A stretch of DNA of 64,000 nucleotides, taken from positions 62,001 through 126,000 of the forward strand of contig JBMNJZ010000001.1 of NCBI GenBank assembly GCA_050951925.1. The letters run 5' to 3'. The position numbers were made by a program, and so were the translations under genes. Numbering within the stretch: the stretch's first letter is position 1; the number at the start of each line of letters is the position of its first letter. Shown in pieces: positions 51,444 through 60,857 of the stretch. A model generated the notes under the pieces. It searched no databases, was not told where the DNA came from, and saw only the letters and a program-made list of their open reading frames with translations. The stretch is from UBA1046 sp012511325. Lineage in GTDB: Bacteria > Bacillota > Clostridia > Saccharofermentanales > DTU023.

Positions 51444-52013
51444 ATGGAATACAGATTAGCTACTCTGGCGGATATACCGCAGGTTGAATTGTTACAGCAG
51501 AAATACCATATCAATTCAATTTCTCCTGAGGATCGACCGGACGGCTTCGTTACGACTTATTTTAATGCTGTCCGCCTGAAAACCCTGATTGAAGAAGAAG
51601 ATGGCGTCAGCATTGCCTTTGACGGCGACAAAGTCATAGCCTATGCCATGGCCGCCTCTTGGCCGTTTTGGGCACAGTGGCCTCTGTTCCAGGTCATGAT
51701 TGATGATCTCGTCAATATGGAATATCTCGGCACAACGCCGGACATCTATAATTCTTACCAATACGGACCGGTCGCAGTTGATAAGCGCTACCGCTCCATC
51801 GGCGTTCTACCCAATTTATTCGAATTCTCTCGACGCACAATGAACAAGCGCTTCCCGATTCTTATTACATTTATCAATTCGATCAACGGTCGTTCCTTAC
51901 GCGCTCATGAGAAGCTGGGATTGGAATTCATTAAGAAATTCAAATTCCAGGACAGCAATCTTGTCACTCTCGGTTACGATACTTCCAAGCGTACTCCGGG
52001 CTCTACGATTTAA
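51444..52013 (+). CDS. GNAT-family N-acetyltransferase
   Basis: A 189-residue acetyltransferase-like protein starting MEYRLATLADIPQVELLQQKYH. The core has VIAYAMAASW (strand 4), YGPVAVDKRYRSIGVLPNLFEFSRR (acetyl-CoA-binding region, a variant of the R-x-x-G-x-G/A loop) and NSINGRSLRAHEKLGLEFI near the end. The substrate is unknown. Lies alone between two leftward operons. Confidence 0.8.
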   Translation: MEYRLATLADIPQVELLQQKYHINSISPEDRPDGFVTTYFNAVRLKTLIEEEDGVSIAFDGDKVIAYAMAASWPFWAQWPLFQVMIDDLVNMEYLGTTPDIYNSYQYGPVAVDKRYRSIGVLPNLFEFSRRTMNKRFPILITFINSINGRSLRAHEKLGLEFIKKFKFQDSNLVTLGYDTSKRTPGSTI

Positions 52014-52140
52014 TTGTAGATAAATGTAATGACAGGTGATCCTGTTCATACTATAGAAGCTAAACAAGACTATATAGGTTTTGCGATATCACCGGCAGGA
52101 GTTACCTCAGAATCGGAAACCAATTATTTATCTCTACCCC

Positions 52141-53445
52141 TCAACCCACATGATATTCGTCGCAGAAGCGATCCTGGAGCAAGCGTTGAGCCGATCCTGT
52201 GCTGCTTTCAAATAGGCGGTAACCGGCTTCACGACATTTGCGACAGGCGCGGCGAGGAATTGTGATGCCCAAGAGACTGGCTCCGCGGTCATTTTTAGAT
52301 TCTACATAGTCGAGACCGGGACAGTGCGGACAGACGGTAAAACTCTGCACCTGCTGCTCCATAATTCCGGCCGTATCATAGTAGATATGTCGTCTTCTTG
52401 TAACGATGTCATTTCCTCTAAATGCGGCTGCGCCTAATTCCTCCCGACGCTGCCAATTCTCCAGCACTGCCGCTGAAATGCGCCGCACCTGGCCGGTTAC
52501 ACGCTCGGATTGGCGCCAGAGGCCATCGCTGTAATCCGGCTCGAAGACTCCGGAAAAGTCCAGACCGGCCATCGCCAGGACAATTCCGGTATTGACATAG
52601 GGCAGGGCGCCCTGAATTGAGTATCCGCCCTCCAGAACTGCTATATCCGGGCTCAGCCGACTATTCAGCGCCGCATAGCCCTGGGCAGAGAAATTCATAT
52701 TGGTCAGAGGATCCGTATAGTGATTGTCCTGCCCTGCGGAATTGATAATCAGATCCGGCTGAAACTCCTCCAGGATCGGCAGCACCACCTGCTCCAGCAC
52801 ATAGAGAAAACCCTCGTCACCGGTATTAGGCGGCAGAGGAATATTAATGTTATAGCCATAGGCACCGGGCCCTCCGAGCTCATCGATAGCGCCTGTTCCC
52901 GGATATAAGGTTCGCCCGTCCTGATGGAAAGAAATGAACAGAGTATCGGGGTCATTCCAATAGATATCCTGCGTGCCGTCGCCGTGGTGACAGTCAGTAT
53001 CAACGATCGCTACCCTGTTGGCACCGTATTTGTGGCGGGCGTACTCCAGACCCACTGCCTCTATATTAACGATACAAAAACCGCGATCTCCATAAACAAC
53101 ACGCTGCGCATGATGGCCGGGAGGCCTGACCAGCGCAAAAGACTTGTCCGTTTCTCCGCTCAATACAGCATCGAACGCCCGCATCACACCGCCGGCCGCA
53201 ATTAAATGTGATTCGGTCACCACACTACCCACATCCGGATAGCAAAAGTGGACACGGTTAATATCGTGCGCTGTTGCAATCTCGGGATTGATAAAAGTAA
53301 TCCCGTCAATATCCTCGATTCCCTCTTCCAGGAGCTGGTCCTGCGTGTAGAGCAGCCGCTCCTCGCGCTCAGGATGTGTCTTGGCAATCGCCCAATCGAA
53401 GGCCGGAAACAAAATCAGCCCCAGTTTATTCTTTGCTTTCATCAT
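52141..53445 (-). CDS. histone-deacetylase-family deacylase with C-terminal zinc-ribbon-like tail
   Basis: A 434-residue arginase/deacetylase-fold enzyme that removes acyl groups from amines (polyamines, acetoin-related or small amides in bacteria). Motifs: ALVRPPGHHAQ, VDTDCHHGDGTQDIYW (Zn ligands), INSAGQDNHYTDPL, and VLEGGYSIQGALPYVN. About 110 extra C-terminal residues follow, with CPHCPG and CRKC pairs spaced like a zinc ribbon, unusual for the family. It follows the hydantoinase-like gene by 11 bp, so the two are probably co-transcribed. Confidence 0.9.
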   Translation of the reverse strand: MMKAKNKLGLILFPAFDWAIAKTHPEREERLLYTQDQLLEEGIEDIDGITFINPEIATAHDINRVHFCYPDVGSVVTESHLIAAGGVMRAFDAVLSGETDKSFALVRPPGHHAQRVVYGDRGFCIVNIEAVGLEYARHKYGANRVAIVDTDCHHGDGTQDIYWNDPDTLFISFHQDGRTLYPGTGAIDELGGPGAYGYNINIPLPPNTGDEGFLYVLEQVVLPILEEFQPDLIINSAGQDNHYTDPLTNMNFSAQGYAALNSRLSPDIAVLEGGYSIQGALPYVNTGIVLAMAGLDFSGVFEPDYSDGLWRQSERVTGQVRRISAAVLENWQRREELGAAAFRGNDIVTRRRHIYYDTAGIMEQQVQSFTVCPHCPGLDYVESKNDRGASLLGITIPRRACRKCREAGYRLFESSTGSAQRLLQDRFCDEYHVG

Positions 53446-53456
53446 CTCTTACTCTA

Positions 53457-55343
53457 TCATGCTTGATCTGAACCAAGACAACCTGCGCCCAGACGCAGCC
53501 CGGTCAGCAGTCCAGGCTTGATCTGCGCTTTGACCCGGATATTTTTATCGACCTCATACCAATTGTTGACCATATTAAAGCTGCTGGCTTCGACAATCTC
53601 CGCCTCGATCTGATCATCAGGCAGACCCAGCGCCTGGCCTGTACTTTTGACCTCTGTCAAAGCCCGGCGCTTGGCTTGGGCCAGATTGTAATTTTTGCCC
53701 ACCGGTTCGTAGATCGCCAGCTCAGGTACGGCCAATCTGCCACGCCCGGTATCGGCCAGCAGATTAACCTCTTGTGTCGGTCTGGCCAGGGCCGCTCCGA
53801 TAGCATTGGCAATTTCCGCATATCTGGGCACAGTGACCGGCAAGTCAAGTATCTGCGTCAGAAAAGGAGCCAGCGCCTGTGCCGGGCCGCCGATAAGCAT
53901 GGCAGCCCGCGGCTGGATTATTCTATCCGTCAAAAGCTCCTTTATGGTATAAACCGGGCTGGCATTGAGTCTGTTCAGAGTCTCACGGATTTCTTCGGCT
54001 ATAGTCCGGCACATCAGATCAACGATCTCGCGCGCCAACTGCTCCGCCCTCTGACCATGTCGCCCGACAACACTTGTCGCGGTATCACTTTTCACTTCTT
54101 CGCTGTTTCCATTCCCCGGCACATCACCATAGAGAGCCGCCATCTCCTCTAACGCCGCCCGGCTTAGCTCCGGATAATTGCCGGACAGTGCCCCCAGGCA
54201 AACCAGAGCATCGGTCGGTGTCAGATATTGGCCGCCATAGGCCACCGCATTGTCCAGACGGCGAGGCCCGATCTTCAAAATATCGCCTTCGCTGCGAACA
54301 TGACTGTCGCCGCCAAGCCCGATCGAAGTGCTGAAAATCGCTCGCACCAAGGTTTTACGCCCATCGATCTCAATGCCCTGCGGCGCAAAGACAGGAACAC
54401 CGTCAACCAGGAAGAACAGATCGGTCGTGGTGCCGCCGATATCAATCAGCACCATATCCACTCCGTCCTCCGGTTCAGCTTTTAACGCAAATTCACCTCC
54501 CGGCTCCACCTGACGCAAACCTCTTTCCTGCAACGCCATCATACCCATGAAGCTGGCCGCCGGCCCTGACAGGATCGACTCAACCGGCTTGGCGGAAGCA
54601 CCCGCCAGATCTATCGTGCCGCCATCAGCTTTGAGAATATATACCGGCGCCGCAATCTGTTCACGCTCCAGCGCCTGCCGCAGATCGGATACAAAAGACC
54701 GGAATGTCACGCCCACTGCCGCATTCAAATAGGCAGTCTGTACCCGCCGGGGGAAATTCAATTTACCAGACAGGCCGTGTCCCAATGTAATATCCTGAAA
54801 CTCACCGGCGAAGAAATCCCTGATCTGCAGCTCAAGTTCGGGATTGCGGGTGGAGAACTTGGTGACTACCGCCAGAGCCTCCGGCGGCTGCTCGGCATAG
54901 CGAGCCCTAAGGGACGTCAACTCCGCCGGATCCAGCCCTTGAACCACACTGCCGCGGTGATCGACACTGCCGGACAGATAAGCGACAAAATCACCCAGAC
55001 CCTCAAATTCCCATTTCAGACCCGGCCCGGTCTGCAAAATCAAGCCCACAGCGGACAGCCGCTTCTCAACAATAGCATTGGTGGAAATCGTCGTACTAAG
55101 ATTGATCCGTCCGATCCGTTCTCTTTCGACCCCTTGCAGCAATTCCTGCAGACAGCCCCAAATACTGCGGAAAAAGTCACTGCGATCTACCTGCTGCTTA
55201 ACCGACTTAATCAGTACACCGTCATCGATCACAACGCCATCAATATTGGTTCCGCCCATATCAATGCCGATAAGCAAATTCTTCCTCTCAGCATCCGGAC
55301 GATGTTCCGACTGCACACCGTTATTCGCTACATTTAGCTTCAT
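53457..55343 (-). CDS. hydantoinase/oxoprolinase subunit A family protein
   Basis: A 628-residue ASKHA-fold, ATP-dependent amide-ring hydrolase (HyuA/OplA type). Seen: IGIDMGGTNIDGVVIDDG, STTISTNAIVEKR, KADGGTIDL, VLIDIGGTTTDLFFLVDG, IGLGGDSHVR and MLIGGPAQAL. No B subunit (HyuB) is next to it, so it may act alone. The last part is adjusted for binding a different substrate (inference). GGAGG lies 12 bases before the start. Confidence 0.88.
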   Translation of the reverse strand: MKLNVANNGVQSEHRPDAERKNLLIGIDMGGTNIDGVVIDDGVLIKSVKQQVDRSDFFRSIWGCLQELLQGVERERIGRINLSTTISTNAIVEKRLSAVGLILQTGPGLKWEFEGLGDFVAYLSGSVDHRGSVVQGLDPAELTSLRARYAEQPPEALAVVTKFSTRNPELELQIRDFFAGEFQDITLGHGLSGKLNFPRRVQTAYLNAAVGVTFRSFVSDLRQALEREQIAAPVYILKADGGTIDLAGASAKPVESILSGPAASFMGMMALQERGLRQVEPGGEFALKAEPEDGVDMVLIDIGGTTTDLFFLVDGVPVFAPQGIEIDGRKTLVRAIFSTSIGLGGDSHVRSEGDILKIGPRRLDNAVAYGGQYLTPTDALVCLGALSGNYPELSRAALEEMAALYGDVPGNGNSEEVKSDTATSVVGRHGQRAEQLAREIVDLMCRTIAEEIRETLNRLNASPVYTIKELLTDRIIQPRAAMLIGGPAQALAPFLTQILDLPVTVPRYAEIANAIGAALARPTQEVNLLADTGRGRLAVPELAIYEPVGKNYNLAQAKRRALTEVKSTGQALGLPDDQIEAEIVEASSFNMVNNWYEVDKNIRVKAQIKPGLLTGLRLGAGCLGSDQA

Positions 55344-55434
55344 CTATTCTGCCGGCCTCCCACCCTAACCATAGCACTAATTCCATTTGCCGACTGTTTA
55401 TTTCTCAAAACCTAACCCTTTATTTTTTTGTAGA

Positions 55435-55511
55435 CGAAGGCGTTCGCAAACCGCACCGGTAACCCTTCTGTAGTACAGTCGTGTTAGCAGTACGGTTTGC
55501 GAGCGCCTTCG
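55435..55511. repeat. 77-bp palindromic element
   Basis: Arms of 19 bp (CGAAGGCGTTCGCAAACCG and its complement with one mismatch) surround 39 bp that contains a smaller palindrome (CTGTAGTACAG). Lies between the racemase and hydantoinase genes. There is no T-run next to the arms in either strand, so it is not a typical terminator. It could be a mobile palindromic repeat of the REP or MITE type. Confidence 0.75.
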
Positions 55512-55565
55512 GCAAAGTTTAATCTATATGGCAGGCTGTCCTATGTCAGACTATGCGCAAGACCT

Positions 55566-56309
55566 CTATATCAGACTCCAGTCCGCCATTTCCTGATCGG
55601 GCGGACGTTCATACATGCCCCTGCGGCTGAAAGTCCAACCGGTTTTTTGTTTGACCTCCAGCAAGTGTTCAGTATATTTGAGATTAGCCAGCATCGCGTC
55701 AATTATCGGAATTTGGTATTCCTCTTGCAGTATTTCGAAAAAGCCGTACTGCATCGTACAACCCAGGATTATTACTTCCGCCTTGTCCAGAACAATAGCG
55801 TTCTCAATCTCGCGTCTGATCCTATCGGCAGTCTCCTGCTTATCTTGCTGCAGTTCCAAGACACCCAAACCAATACTCCGAAAAGATGCAAGCTTGTCTC
55901 TCAGCCCATATCTGCAAATCAGATCCCGCATCTGCGGAATCCATTTGTCACGACCTACAATCACCGAAAAACGGTCACCTAGTGTAGCAGCTAAAAAAAC
56001 ACTGGATTCTGCAGCTGCAGTAACCAGCAGATCCTGACTTATTTCCCTGGCGGTAAAAAGCCCCGGATCATCAAAGCAACCGATCATCGCCGCCGCAAAA
56101 CCATCTCTTTCGGCCTGTCTGATCTCCCGGAGTATTTCAACCTCCGCAACTGCCTGATAGTACAAATACTCCAGATGTGACGGACCGCAGGACAGATTCC
56201 TGATTTCAATCTCAGTATTGTCCGACTTGTATTTATTCAGATGGGCCAGTATTTCAGCATTGAGATCACTATATGCCACGGGCTTCAAATGCAAGATGCG
56301 ATTTTTCAT
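55566..56309 (-). CDS. Asp/Glu/hydantoin racemase family protein
   Basis: A 247-residue racemase-fold protein with the two catalytic cysteines in the expected places: AMIGCFDDPGL (about residue 76) and VIILGCTMQYGF (about 185). The family racemises hydantoins, aspartate or glutamate or acts as decarboxylase. GGGAGGCC supports the start. A terminator (56335-56361) separates it from the peptide operon upstream, so expression may be partly independent. Confidence 0.85.
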   Translation of the reverse strand: MKNRILHLKPVAYSDLNAEILAHLNKYKSDNTEIEIRNLSCGPSHLEYLYYQAVAEVEILREIRQAERDGFAAAMIGCFDDPGLFTAREISQDLLVTAAAESSVFLAATLGDRFSVIVGRDKWIPQMRDLICRYGLRDKLASFRSIGLGVLELQQDKQETADRIRREIENAIVLDKAEVIILGCTMQYGFFEILQEEYQIPIIDAMLANLKYTEHLLEVKQKTGWTFSRRGMYERPPDQEMADWSLI

Positions 56310-56334
56310 GAAAGACGGCCTCCCGGCAATATTA

Positions 56335-56361
56335 AAATGGGGAGTGTTTTGCTCCCCATTT
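56335..56361 (-). terminator. intrinsic terminator of the peptide operon
   Basis: Perfect 10-bp stem (AAATGGGGAG with CTCCCCATTT), 7-nt loop, followed on the minus strand by TTTTAATATT. It lies 5 bp after the aminopeptidase stop codon. Confidence 0.85.
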
Positions 56362-56365
56362 CACT

Positions 56366-57433
56366 TTAATAACCTTCAATACCCATTTCGGCACACAACT
56401 TGCGTGCACCCTCATCCATATACACTCCGTCTTCCTCTAAAACAACACCGTCGAGAATTATAGTCGGATACAAAACCACGCCATCAGTATGAGAGGCGGC
56501 ACTCCAATGGGCGCCTCCCACTGCAATGCCCTGACTGCCGATGCCAAATTCCATACAACCGAAAACTCTCTCATCTTCAACAATGCGTCCTGTAACTTTG
56601 CGCACGCCGGGATTGAATCCCTGTGAGTAATGCGCCAGGCGCAGCATATTGGGATCATTAAAGGAATGCAGCCATTTATTAAAAATTTCCGCTTCTTTGC
56701 CGCCTGTGACCTTGACAACCCGGCCTTCCTTGAACTCAATCGCGATTGTTTCATTTAAGGCTCCCAGGCTCTCAGGCGGGAAAACAGCCCCATCGAAAAC
56801 CAGGATGCCCTCAATGGACTCTTCAATGGGACACCAGCTGGTCTGACCGGTGAGCATGACAGGATATCCTTTTCTAGTCGCCTTAACACCTGAGTGACGA
56901 ACTTTACGCCCTCCCATCTTGCCACGTAAGTCCGTTCCGTTCTTAGAAGTCACGCGAATATCATCTGCTTCTTCCAGCTTCTTTTTAAAGTACTCGCCCA
57001 GCTCAATAACTTTGTCAACATCAATACGGCCGATACAATTAACTAACATATGGGTATCCATGCCGGTAGCGCAGATATATCTGGCACCATTCTGATCCAC
57101 GGACCGGCGATATGCCTTGCCATGCATAATGGAAGCATAGGCTAGCTCAATCCAGACATCAGCTACTGAAATCGCCTCTGCTACCGGTGCGGGCGGTTCG
57201 GCGTAAAAGCCTTCAGCTGTCGGATAGTAAACCACAGTTGGTACCACATTTGTCGCATAGGCAGCACCGGCAAGCGCATTCACGACACGCTCATCGACAC
57301 AAGTATCATAAGTTATTACCAGATTCTCACCGGGTTTGCAGAGCATGATATCGCGCACTAACTTCATAGCGGCTCGTGCCAATTCCAGGCGACGATATTC
57401 ATCCCTCATTTCAATTCCCAGATTCCATTCCAT
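56366..57433 (-). CDS. M29-like leucyl aminopeptidase family protein
   Basis: A 355-residue protein of the thermophilic aminopeptidase (M29)/dihydroxypyridine-dioxygenase-like family: LCKPGENLVITYDT near the start, DVWIELAYASIM, GNxTDL-like KNGTDLRG, and FGCMEFGIGSQG with GGAHWSAASHTDGVVLYPT at the metal site. Placed at the end of an oligopeptide-uptake operon, it likely trims imported peptides. The start at 57433 is fixed by GGAGGT eight bases upstream. Confidence 0.8.
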   Translation of the reverse strand: MEWNLGIEMRDEYRRLELARAAMKLVRDIMLCKPGENLVITYDTCVDERVVNALAGAAYATNVVPTVVYYPTAEGFYAEPPAPVAEAISVADVWIELAYASIMHGKAYRRSVDQNGARYICATGMDTHMLVNCIGRIDVDKVIELGEYFKKKLEEADDIRVTSKNGTDLRGKMGGRKVRHSGVKATRKGYPVMLTGQTSWCPIEESIEGILVFDGAVFPPESLGALNETIAIEFKEGRVVKVTGGKEAEIFNKWLHSFNDPNMLRLAHYSQGFNPGVRKVTGRIVEDERVFGCMEFGIGSQGIAVGGAHWSAASHTDGVVLYPTIILDGVVLEEDGVYMDEGARKLCAEMGIEGY

Positions 57434-57467
57434 ATTTATACCTCCAGATTCTCTTAACAATTACAAT

Positions 57468-58877
57468 TTACAAATTAAGCAGAGCATACAGGGCCTGAGC
57501 ATAGATCTTGGCCGAGAGGATCAAATCATCCACCATAATGTATTCATCTGTCTGATGCGCCATTTCCACCTGTCCTGGAAAAACGGGACCGTAGGCCGCA
57601 AAGTTTTCAATAGCCCGGCAATAGGTGGCTCCGCCAATAGCAATGGGCTTCTCCGTTCTGCCCGTTACCTCTTGATATACACCGGCCAGAATTTGAACTA
57701 AAGGATCTTTGACCGGGATATATAAATGCGCCTTGTCCTGATAAACATCCAAGGTTACCTCTTGTTCCAAACAGGCAACCTGCAACGTTTTTAGGATCAC
57801 TTCCCTGCTGGCATGAATGGGATATCTTATTTCTATACGGGCACTGCCTGATTTATCATCAATCCTCAGCACGCCCAGCGACAGAGTCAAAATACCCGAG
57901 AGCTTATCCTCGCAACAAATCCCCAACGCCTCGCCCCTGTAACCATCAGCAAACAATGCCCTGATCTTATGTAAGAAGCTCACTGCACCGCTACTCCGCA
58001 AAGGCAAAGAGCCCAAGAAGTTAAGCAAAATATTTATCGCGTTCTCGCCCTGCCAGGGCTGGGATGAATGTGCGCTTTGTCCTGTCGCCGTGACCGTACA
58101 TATCTCTTCTTTGTATTCAAGCTCCAGTTTGTCTTTGGCTGAATACTTCTTTAACTGTTCCTGAATCAGCTGCCAATCTTCTGCCGAGCAGGACAAAGTG
58201 GCGGCAGCTTGTGCCGGTACCATATTGACTTTACTGCCGCCGGTTATTGCGATCAGCTTAATCCCTGCGTCTGTAGTATCTGCAACCTCCCATTCTGACT
58301 CGACATCAAATCTGAGAATACCTTTCTCCGCGTGAATAACGGGGAATTCGGCATCGGGTGAAAAGCCGCCCCACGGAGCTTCCTCTCGCTGGAGATAGTA
58401 TTGTAAGCAACGCATACCGGATTCCTCATCAGCACCGATGATATGACGCACATGGTTTTTAACCGGCAATTTGCTGTCTCTGACTGCCTTCATGGCAAAA
58501 AGCGCCGCTACCAGTGGACCTTTGTCGTCGACCGAACCACGTCCATAGAGCGCGCCGTCAACTTCAGTACCTTCAAACGGCGGATATGACCAACCCGTAC
58601 CGACAGGCACCACATCAATATGGGAAAGAATCCCGATCTGTTTACCCGCATCGCCCCATTGTACAGTCCCCACATAGCCATCATAGTTGCGGGTAACAAA
58701 GCCCATCTCCTCTGCCAGACCAAGCACCGCTAACAATGCATCATTGATTGGCTTGCCGAAGGGTTCCTGTTCGTTTTCACTTTCTTCGAAGACGCTCGGA
58801 AATGTGATTAGCTCTTTGGTCATACTGACGATATCCTCGCGGTACGAATCAATTAGCTCATTTAAGATCGCTTCCAT
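57468..58877 (-). CDS. M20-family dipeptidase (Sapep/PepV-like)
   Basis: A 469-residue metallopeptidase. Seen: GILSHIDVVPVGTGW (metal-binding H-x-D), DGALYGRGSVDDKGPLVAALFAM (bridging Asp), IIGADEESGMRC (catalytic Glu-Glu), and GGATYCRAIENFAAYGP with MAHQTDEYI at the C-terminal metal site. The length fits the PepV/Sapep group that splits dipeptides with broad specificity. GAGGTGG precedes the start. Follows the oppF gene by 1 bp. Confidence 0.92.
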   Translation of the reverse strand: MEAILNELIDSYREDIVSMTKELITFPSVFEESENEQEPFGKPINDALLAVLGLAEEMGFVTRNYDGYVGTVQWGDAGKQIGILSHIDVVPVGTGWSYPPFEGTEVDGALYGRGSVDDKGPLVAALFAMKAVRDSKLPVKNHVRHIIGADEESGMRCLQYYLQREEAPWGGFSPDAEFPVIHAEKGILRFDVESEWEVADTTDAGIKLIAITGGSKVNMVPAQAAATLSCSAEDWQLIQEQLKKYSAKDKLELEYKEEICTVTATGQSAHSSQPWQGENAINILLNFLGSLPLRSSGAVSFLHKIRALFADGYRGEALGICCEDKLSGILTLSLGVLRIDDKSGSARIEIRYPIHASREVILKTLQVACLEQEVTLDVYQDKAHLYIPVKDPLVQILAGVYQEVTGRTEKPIAIGGATYCRAIENFAAYGPVFPGQVEMAHQTDEYIMVDDLILSAKIYAQALYALLNL

Positions 58878-58878
58878 C

Positions 58879-59871
58879 TTATTCCACCTCAACGGCTAGC
58901 GGCTCACCTTGCTGATATTTATGACAGCAGACAAAATGTTTAGGTTCAATCTCAATCATCACCGGTACCTCAACCTTGCAGATATCCATACAATCCCTGC
59001 ACCGAGTATGGAATGAGCAACCGCTGGGGACATTGACCGGTGAAGGAATCTCACCCTCGGAAATAATCTGAGCCGGCTTAATGTTCTCCTCCTCATCGGT
59101 GGCAACAGGAATTGAAGATAGCAACATCTGTGTATAGGGATGTAGAGGCCGATGGAAGAATTCCGCTGTGGGAGCCAGCTCGCATAATCTGCCTAAGTAA
59201 AGAATAGCGACTCTGGTTGCCACATTGCGCATCAAACTGAGATCATGTGTAATAAACAGATAGGATAATCCTAATTTCTCTTGCAGATGTATCAGGGTGC
59301 TGATAACCTTGGCCTGAACGGAGACATCAAGTGCTGATGTCGGCTCATCAAGAATAATGAATTCCGGATCTGAGCCCAATGCCCGGGCAACAGACACCAG
59401 TTGACGCTCACCACCCCCGATATTTCGGGGCATCCTCTTCTTAAAATCAATAGGCAATCCCACCAATTCCAATAACTCGTCAATTCGGTCTTGTCTTTCT
59501 TCCTTGTTAAGTTTGGTGTGAATCTTTAAGGGAAGTTCCAAGCTTTTCCCCACATTACGGCGGGAATTCAGCGATGAGCCCGGATCCTGAAAAACGATCT
59601 GTATTTCACCCTTTTGCTGCAAATTTCTCTTATAACCTTTTTTAGCTAAATTCGTGGTGCCCTTATAGATTATTTCACCGTCTGTGGCACCGTACATCCC
59701 GACCACAGTGTAAGCAATTGTGCTCTTACCACAACCTGATTCTCCGACCAAGCCGAGAGTTTCACCTTTAAACAATTTAAGGCTCACACCATCGACGGCC
59801 TTAACAGATTGACCTCCGGGCAGCGGGAAATACTTCTTTAAGTTCTTAAGTTCCAGAATTACTTCGGACAT
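58879..59871 (-). CDS. oppF: oligopeptide ABC transporter ATP-binding protein OppF
   Basis: A 330-residue ATPase: Walker A GLVGESGCGKST (about 40-51), Q-loop IVFQDPGSSLNSRR, signature IGGGERQLVSVARAL (GGG variant of S-G-G), Walker B FIILDEPTSALDVSVQ, and the C-terminal oligopeptide-type domain with GCSFHTRCRDCMDICKVEVP (four cysteines, likely Fe-S or Zn). The start at 59871 has GGAGGG. It overlaps oppD by 13 bp. Confidence 0.92.
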   Translation of the reverse strand: MSEVILELKNLKKYFPLPGGQSVKAVDGVSLKLFKGETLGLVGESGCGKSTIAYTVVGMYGATDGEIIYKGTTNLAKKGYKRNLQQKGEIQIVFQDPGSSLNSRRNVGKSLELPLKIHTKLNKEERQDRIDELLELVGLPIDFKKRMPRNIGGGERQLVSVARALGSDPEFIILDEPTSALDVSVQAKVISTLIHLQEKLGLSYLFITHDLSLMRNVATRVAILYLGRLCELAPTAEFFHRPLHPYTQMLLSSIPVATDEEENIKPAQIISEGEIPSPVNVPSGCSFHTRCRDCMDICKVEVPVMIEIEPKHFVCCHKYQQGEPLAVEVE

Positions 59872-60857
59872 ACTTTTCCCTCCTCTGCTGCAAAACAGGC
59901 TACCCAATGATCATCTTCCACAATGGTTTTGCCCGGAACCTCAAATTGGCACCGGTCAAGCGCATAGGTGCAACGAGGATAAAAACGGCAACCGGCAGGT
60001 GGATTGTCATAATCCGGAATACGTCCCGGTATTCCTTCAGAAATCCCGGTCCCCGTCAGCTTGGGCAGACATTCCATCAGAGCTATTGTGTAGGGATGAC
60101 TGGGATGCTCAAAAACCTGATGTGTATCTCCGCCTTCCACAATAGAGCCTGCATACATGACATTAACCTCAGTAGTAACTTGGCGAATGACACCAAGAGA
60201 GTGAGTAACCATTATGACTGACAAATCGAGCGTTTCCACCAGATCTTTTATCAACCTCAGAATCTGATCCTGAATCGTGACGTCAAGGGCAGTTCCAGGT
60301 TCATCCGCAAGTAATATTGCTTTTTCTCCCGCCAAAGTCATGGCAATACATACTCTCTGTCTCATGCCGCCTGAAAGCTGAAAGGGAAAGCTATTCATGA
60401 TACGGTCAGGATCGGCCAGAGAAACTGCGTTTAAAGCCTCTATCGCCTTGTCATATAGTTGTGCGGAAGAATAATCTTTGTCCTTATGGGCATATTTCAA
60501 ACTGGTCAGGAATTGTTTTTTGATCGAAATCACCGGATTCAGTGCACTGGACGGATCCTGGAAAATAAGCCCCGCCCCAGTCTGGCGAAATTCCTGCAAC
60601 TGATTATATGGCATCTTTAGTACATCCGTGCCATCAAAAAGAATCTCGCCGCTTTCGATATTTGCGTTGCTGGGCAAGACACCCAATATAGCTCTCATAG
60701 TTGTTGTCTTGCCGCAGCCCGACTCACCAACCAGCCCTATACTTTTGCCTTTAGGTACAGTCAGATTAACCTTTTCCAGTACATGAGTAACTACATTGGC
60801 GACTGTGTAGGATACGGACAGATCTTTGATCTCCAAAATATTATGATTAGTTTCCAT
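59859..60857 (-). CDS. oppD: oligopeptide ABC transporter ATP-binding protein OppD
   Basis: A 332-residue ATPase with Walker A GLVGESGCGKTT, Q-loop LIFQDPSSALNPV, signature LSGGMRQRVCIAM, and Walker B ILLADEPGTALDVTIQ. GT replaces the usual PT after Glu-Pro in Walker B; this is uncommon but the catalytic Glu is kept. The C-terminal oligopeptide domain has GCRFYPRCTYALDRC. The start codon overlaps the oppC stop by one base (TGATG). Confidence 0.92.
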   Translation of the reverse strand: METNHNILEIKDLSVSYTVANVVTHVLEKVNLTVPKGKSIGLVGESGCGKTTTMRAILGVLPSNANIESGEILFDGTDVLKMPYNQLQEFRQTGAGLIFQDPSSALNPVISIKKQFLTSLKYAHKDKDYSSAQLYDKAIEALNAVSLADPDRIMNSFPFQLSGGMRQRVCIAMTLAGEKAILLADEPGTALDVTIQDQILRLIKDLVETLDLSVIMVTHSLGVIRQVTTEVNVMYAGSIVEGGDTHQVFEHPSHPYTIALMECLPKLTGTGISEGIPGRIPDYDNPPAGCRFYPRCTYALDRCQFEVPGKTIVEDDHWVACFAAEEGKVCPK

